From Methylococcaceae bacterium NSP1-2 (GTDB lineage: Bacteria; Pseudomonadota; Gammaproteobacteria; Methylococcales; Methylomonadaceae): a stretch of DNA of 7,929 nucleotides. The translations under genes and the position numbers were made by a program. Below the pieces are notes generated by a model. It did no database searches, was not told the DNA's origin, and saw nothing but the letters and a program-made list of their open reading frames with translations. The stretch is taken from NCBI GenBank assembly GCA_002256685.1, contig NQJH01000063.1, positions 1 through 7,929 on the forward strand. Reading direction: 5' to 3'. Positions within the stretch are counted from its first letter, which is position 1. Each line of letters starts with the position of its first letter. Shown here piece after piece: positions 5,376-7,929 of the stretch.

Positions 5376-7776
5376 ATGTATTGCTAATTTACCCATAAGC
5401 CGAAAATTACTGTTAATTGCAGTATTTCCTAGCGTGCTGTCTTTGTTAGTGGTGAGTATATTTATATTGGTGCTTGAAATTAGTGAGTTTCAAAAATATA
5501 CGCAGGATGATTTATCAGCCATAGCAACCATTATTGCTAACCGTAGTACCGCTGCCTTAATTTACAATGACAAAAAAGTAGCTCAGGAAAACCTTACAGC
5601 AATTAGCACACTGCCAGAAATACAAGTGGCTTGTCTTTATAAAAAAGATGACAAGCTTGTTTTTGCCGAATTTCTACGTGAACATAGTACATGGACATGC
5701 CCTCTCTCTATTGAAGATCATGTAACACACTTTACCAATACCCATTTATATGTTGTGCAACCGATTATGGTCGACACAGAACAGGCGGGAACGGTATACA
5801 TTCATGCTAATTTTACCGCCGCTTATTGGCACAAAATACAATTTATTGGTCTTTTATCTTTAGTATTGCTCAGTGTATCTATAGTAGCTTTTCTTTTATC
5901 TACCCCGTTATTAAGGCTTATTTCAGCTCCGATCAGTAAATTGGTCGCGGCGGCTGAAGCAATCAGTGCTAGCCACGATTATTCATTACGCGCAGTTAAA
6001 AGCAATGACGATGAGTTAGGCGTGTTAGTGGATGCCTTCAATGCGTTAATTACGACCGTGGAAAAACAAAGTTTAGAAGTGATACAAGCAAAAAATCGTT
6101 ACATCACCCTTTATGACGATAATCCATCCATGATGTTTAGTATTAACGCCTTAGGCAATATTTTATCGGTTAATCAGACCTGCGCTCAGCAACTTGGCTT
6201 AACTATTGAAGAATTAAAACAACACTCCATTTTTGATTTTATTTATACCATCGACATACCGACCATGAGTGCTTTTCTTGAACGTTGTTTGCTTAATCCG
6301 ATGCAAGTACATAAACAGGAATTTAGACAAATTGGTTGTCATGGGCAAATTGATTGGCTAAGAGTGACCGCTAAATCGCTAGATCATGAACACCATGCGA
6401 ATAATTTATTGTTAGTGTGTGAAGATATTACCGAAGCGCGTGATCTCAGTGAAAAAATTGCTTATCAAGCCTGTCATGATACGTTAACGGGACTTGCAAA
6501 TAGGAGCGAGTTTGATCGTTACGTTAAAAAAGCAATGGAATTAGTTTATGCAGATAATTCTGAGCATGTATTGTGTTATTTAGATTTGGATCAATTTAAA
6601 GTCATTAACGATACCTGTGGACACCTTGCAGGTGATGAATTATTAAGACAATTGGGTGATGTATTAAAGAAAAACATGCGCGGACAGGACTTTATCGCGC
6701 GTTTAGGTGGCGATGAATTTGGTGTATTAATGTACTATTGTTCGCTGACTGAGGCGGTTTTACTTTGTGAAAATTTACGCGATGTTATTCGGGATTTTCG
6801 TTTTTCTTGGGAAGGTAAAAACTTTTCCCTTGGTGTCAGTATCGGTGTTTCTGCAATCAATAAAGCCAGTCGAAGTGCGGTTAATTTGCTTAAAGAAGCG
6901 GATTCGGCTTGTTATGCTGCAAAAGATAAAGGTCGCAATCGCATTCATGTGTATAGCCCCGATGATGAAGAACTCGCCTTAAGACACGGTGAAATGCAGT
7001 GGGTAGAGAAAATCCGACGCGGCATAGAAAACAATAGTTTTCTTCTTTACGGACAACCAATAGTCTCAATCTCTCAACACGGTGAAGAGGAAGGTTTGCA
7101 TTTTGAAACCCTCATTCGTTATCTTGATGATGCGGGACGTATTGTTCCCCCTAGCGCGTTTTTACCAGCGGCTGAACGTTATGGTTTAGCACCAGAACTG
7201 GATCGCTGGGTCATTCGTTCGATGTTTGAGTTTATTGCGACAACACCCGATTTTCTGGACAAATTGTCACTGTGTTCTGTGAATTTGTCGGGTTTATCCT
7301 TTTGTGATGAAACCATGTTGGGGTTTATTTTTGAACAATTTGATTTATGGAAAGTACCCACGCATAAGATCTGTTTTGAAATAACCGAAACCGCCGCGAT
7401 TGCTAATTTATCAAGTACGATTAAATTTATTACTTCATTAAGAGAGCGCGGCTGTTTATTTTCACTGGATGATTTTGGCAGTGGTTTATCCTCTTTTGGT
7501 TATTTAAAAAACTTACCGGTCGATTATCTTAAAATTGATGGTTTATTTGTTAAAGATATTCTGGAAGATAAAGTAGACCTTGCTATGGTGAAGTCCATTA
7601 ACGAAGTCGGGCATGTCATGGGTAAAAAAACCATTGCTGAATTTGTTGAAAACGAAGCGATATTTAACTTACTTCATGAATTAGGTGTCGATTACGCTCA
7701 AGGTTATGGTATTGGAAAACCTGTGTTATTGACTGAACTTAAACTGATTAAACCCTTTATGGCACTGTCAAAATGA
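5368..7776 (+). CDS. Membrane c-di-GMP enzyme: CHASE8-like, HAMP, PAS, GGDEF, EAL
   Basis: This 802-aa inner-membrane protein can in principle make and degrade c-di-GMP. In order: membrane helix about 13-38; periplasmic domain 39-157 with the CHASE8-type pattern I-A-N-R-S-T-A-A-L (57-65), the likely YfiR contact; second helix about 158-184; HAMP about 185-235; PAS about 243-360; GGDEF about 364-530; EAL about 543-798. The cyclase site is intact (G-G-D-E-F at 447-451), with an inhibitory I-site R438-x-x-D441 exactly five residues before it. The EAL site also looks complete: Glu580 (as E-T-L-I-R), Asn639, Glu671, Asp701-Asp702, Lys722, Glu758 and Gln778, with the spacing of active phosphodiesterases. 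It is YfiN-like in its N-terminal half but has extra PAS and EAL parts. It overlaps yfiR by 8 bp and the next gene by 4 bp. Which activity dominates cannot be read from sequence. Confidence 0.95.
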   Translation: MIKCIANLPISRKLLLIAVFPSVLSLLVVSIFILVLEISEFQKYTQDDLSAIATIIANRSTAALIYNDKKVAQENLTAISTLPEIQVACLYKKDDKLVFAEFLREHSTWTCPLSIEDHVTHFTNTHLYVVQPIMVDTEQAGTVYIHANFTAAYWHKIQFIGLLSLVLLSVSIVAFLLSTPLLRLISAPISKLVAAAEAISASHDYSLRAVKSNDDELGVLVDAFNALITTVEKQSLEVIQAKNRYITLYDDNPSMMFSINALGNILSVNQTCAQQLGLTIEELKQHSIFDFIYTIDIPTMSAFLERCLLNPMQVHKQEFRQIGCHGQIDWLRVTAKSLDHEHHANNLLLVCEDITEARDLSEKIAYQACHDTLTGLANRSEFDRYVKKAMELVYADNSEHVLCYLDLDQFKVINDTCGHLAGDELLRQLGDVLKKNMRGQDFIARLGGDEFGVLMYYCSLTEAVLLCENLRDVIRDFRFSWEGKNFSLGVSIGVSAINKASRSAVNLLKEADSACYAAKDKGRNRIHVYSPDDEELALRHGEMQWVEKIRRGIENNSFLLYGQPIVSISQHGEEEGLHFETLIRYLDDAGRIVPPSAFLPAAERYGLAPELDRWVIRSMFEFIATTPDFLDKLSLCSVNLSGLSFCDETMLGFIFEQFDLWKVPTHKICFEITETAAIANLSSTIKFITSLRERGCLFSLDDFGSGLSSFGYLKNLPVDYLKIDGLFVKDILEDKVDLAMVKSINEVGHVMGKKTIAEFVENEAIFNLLHELGVDYAQGYGIGKPVLLTELKLIKPFMALSK

Positions 7777-7929
7777 AACGCCCACTGCTCGTTCCAAGTT
7801 TAATAGTGATGACTTACTTTTCTGCAAGTCAGGCAATGGCTGAAATTGATTATTTTTCGATGTCACCCGCTGAATTAGCCGCAACTCCCGTTAGCATTGC
7901 GACAGGCACGCCAAAGACTGTCTTTCAGT
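7773..7929 (+). CDS. N-terminus of a probable TonB-dependent outer-membrane receptor (cut by window end)
   Basis: The ATG at 7773 overlaps the previous stop as ATGA, and the frame stays open to the window end, giving 52 residues. It starts with a signal peptide (M-K-R-P, hydrophobic stretch 5-17, likely cut after A-M-A at 23). The mature start has M-S-P-A-E-L-A-A-T-P-V-S-I-A-T-G-T-P-K (30-48), which resembles the 'L-x-E-L-x-x-x-x-V-x-x-A-S/T-x-x-P' segment just ahead of the plug domain in a large group of TonB-dependent receptors and related outer-membrane proteins. The barrel and plug lie outside the window, so the family call rests on this segment and the context. There is no ribosome site of its own, so it is probably translated by coupling to the c-di-GMP enzyme gene. 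It could instead be another exported protein. Confidence 0.65.
   Translation, partial: MKRPLLVPSLIVMTYFSASQAMAEIDYFSMSPAELAATPVSIATGTPKTVFQ

Overview
The window looks like chromosomal DNA of a moderately AT-rich gammaproteobacterium. The DUF3301 membrane protein is, as far as I know, a gammaproteobacterial family, and the YfiR-type c-di-GMP regulator and the M18 aminopeptidase fit the same group. A methanotroph-like (Methylococcales) or related sulfur-oxidising lineage would suit the style of the small palindromic repeats and the codon choice, but that is an impression and not a demonstrated placement. I see no phage, transposase, CRISPR, rRNA or tRNA.

Left part (1-1361): the window opens with the possible C-terminal end of a + strand gene of unknown identity (stop at 161-163), which contains a perfect 11-bp inverted repeat. 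Facing it on the minus strand is a two-gene unit: a zinc-binding GFA/DUF636 protein followed 30 bp later by an alpha/beta-hydrolase carboxylesterase. Both have a clear Shine-Dalgarno sequence. The 96 bp between the GFA gene and the next + strand gene is a divergent intergenic region in which I could not find a convincing promoter.

Middle part (1362-4739), + strand: a small one-helix DUF3301 protein, then a 106-bp gap holding a compact double-hairpin repeat, then a 543-aa FAD-dependent oxidoreductase of the COG2509 type, and closely behind it an M18 aspartyl/general aminopeptidase (ApeB). The tail of the oxidoreductase gene carries another perfect palindrome inside the reading frame.

Right part (4845-7929), + strand: a tightly packed signalling operon. 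It has a secreted YfiR-family protein, an inner-membrane protein with CHASE8-like, HAMP, PAS, GGDEF and EAL parts (8-bp overlap with yfiR), and the start of an exported protein that looks like a TonB-dependent outer-membrane receptor (4-bp overlap). By analogy with the Pseudomonas YfiBNR system, the periplasmic YfiR would bind the periplasmic domain of the membrane enzyme and set its c-di-GMP output. Here the outer-membrane partner encoded next door would be a TonB-dependent receptor and not a YfiB-like OmpA lipoprotein. This gives a plausible route from outer-membrane ligand uptake to c-di-GMP. The gap before yfiR carries an 11-bp-period direct repeat that could be an operator. This operon is the most interesting part of the window.
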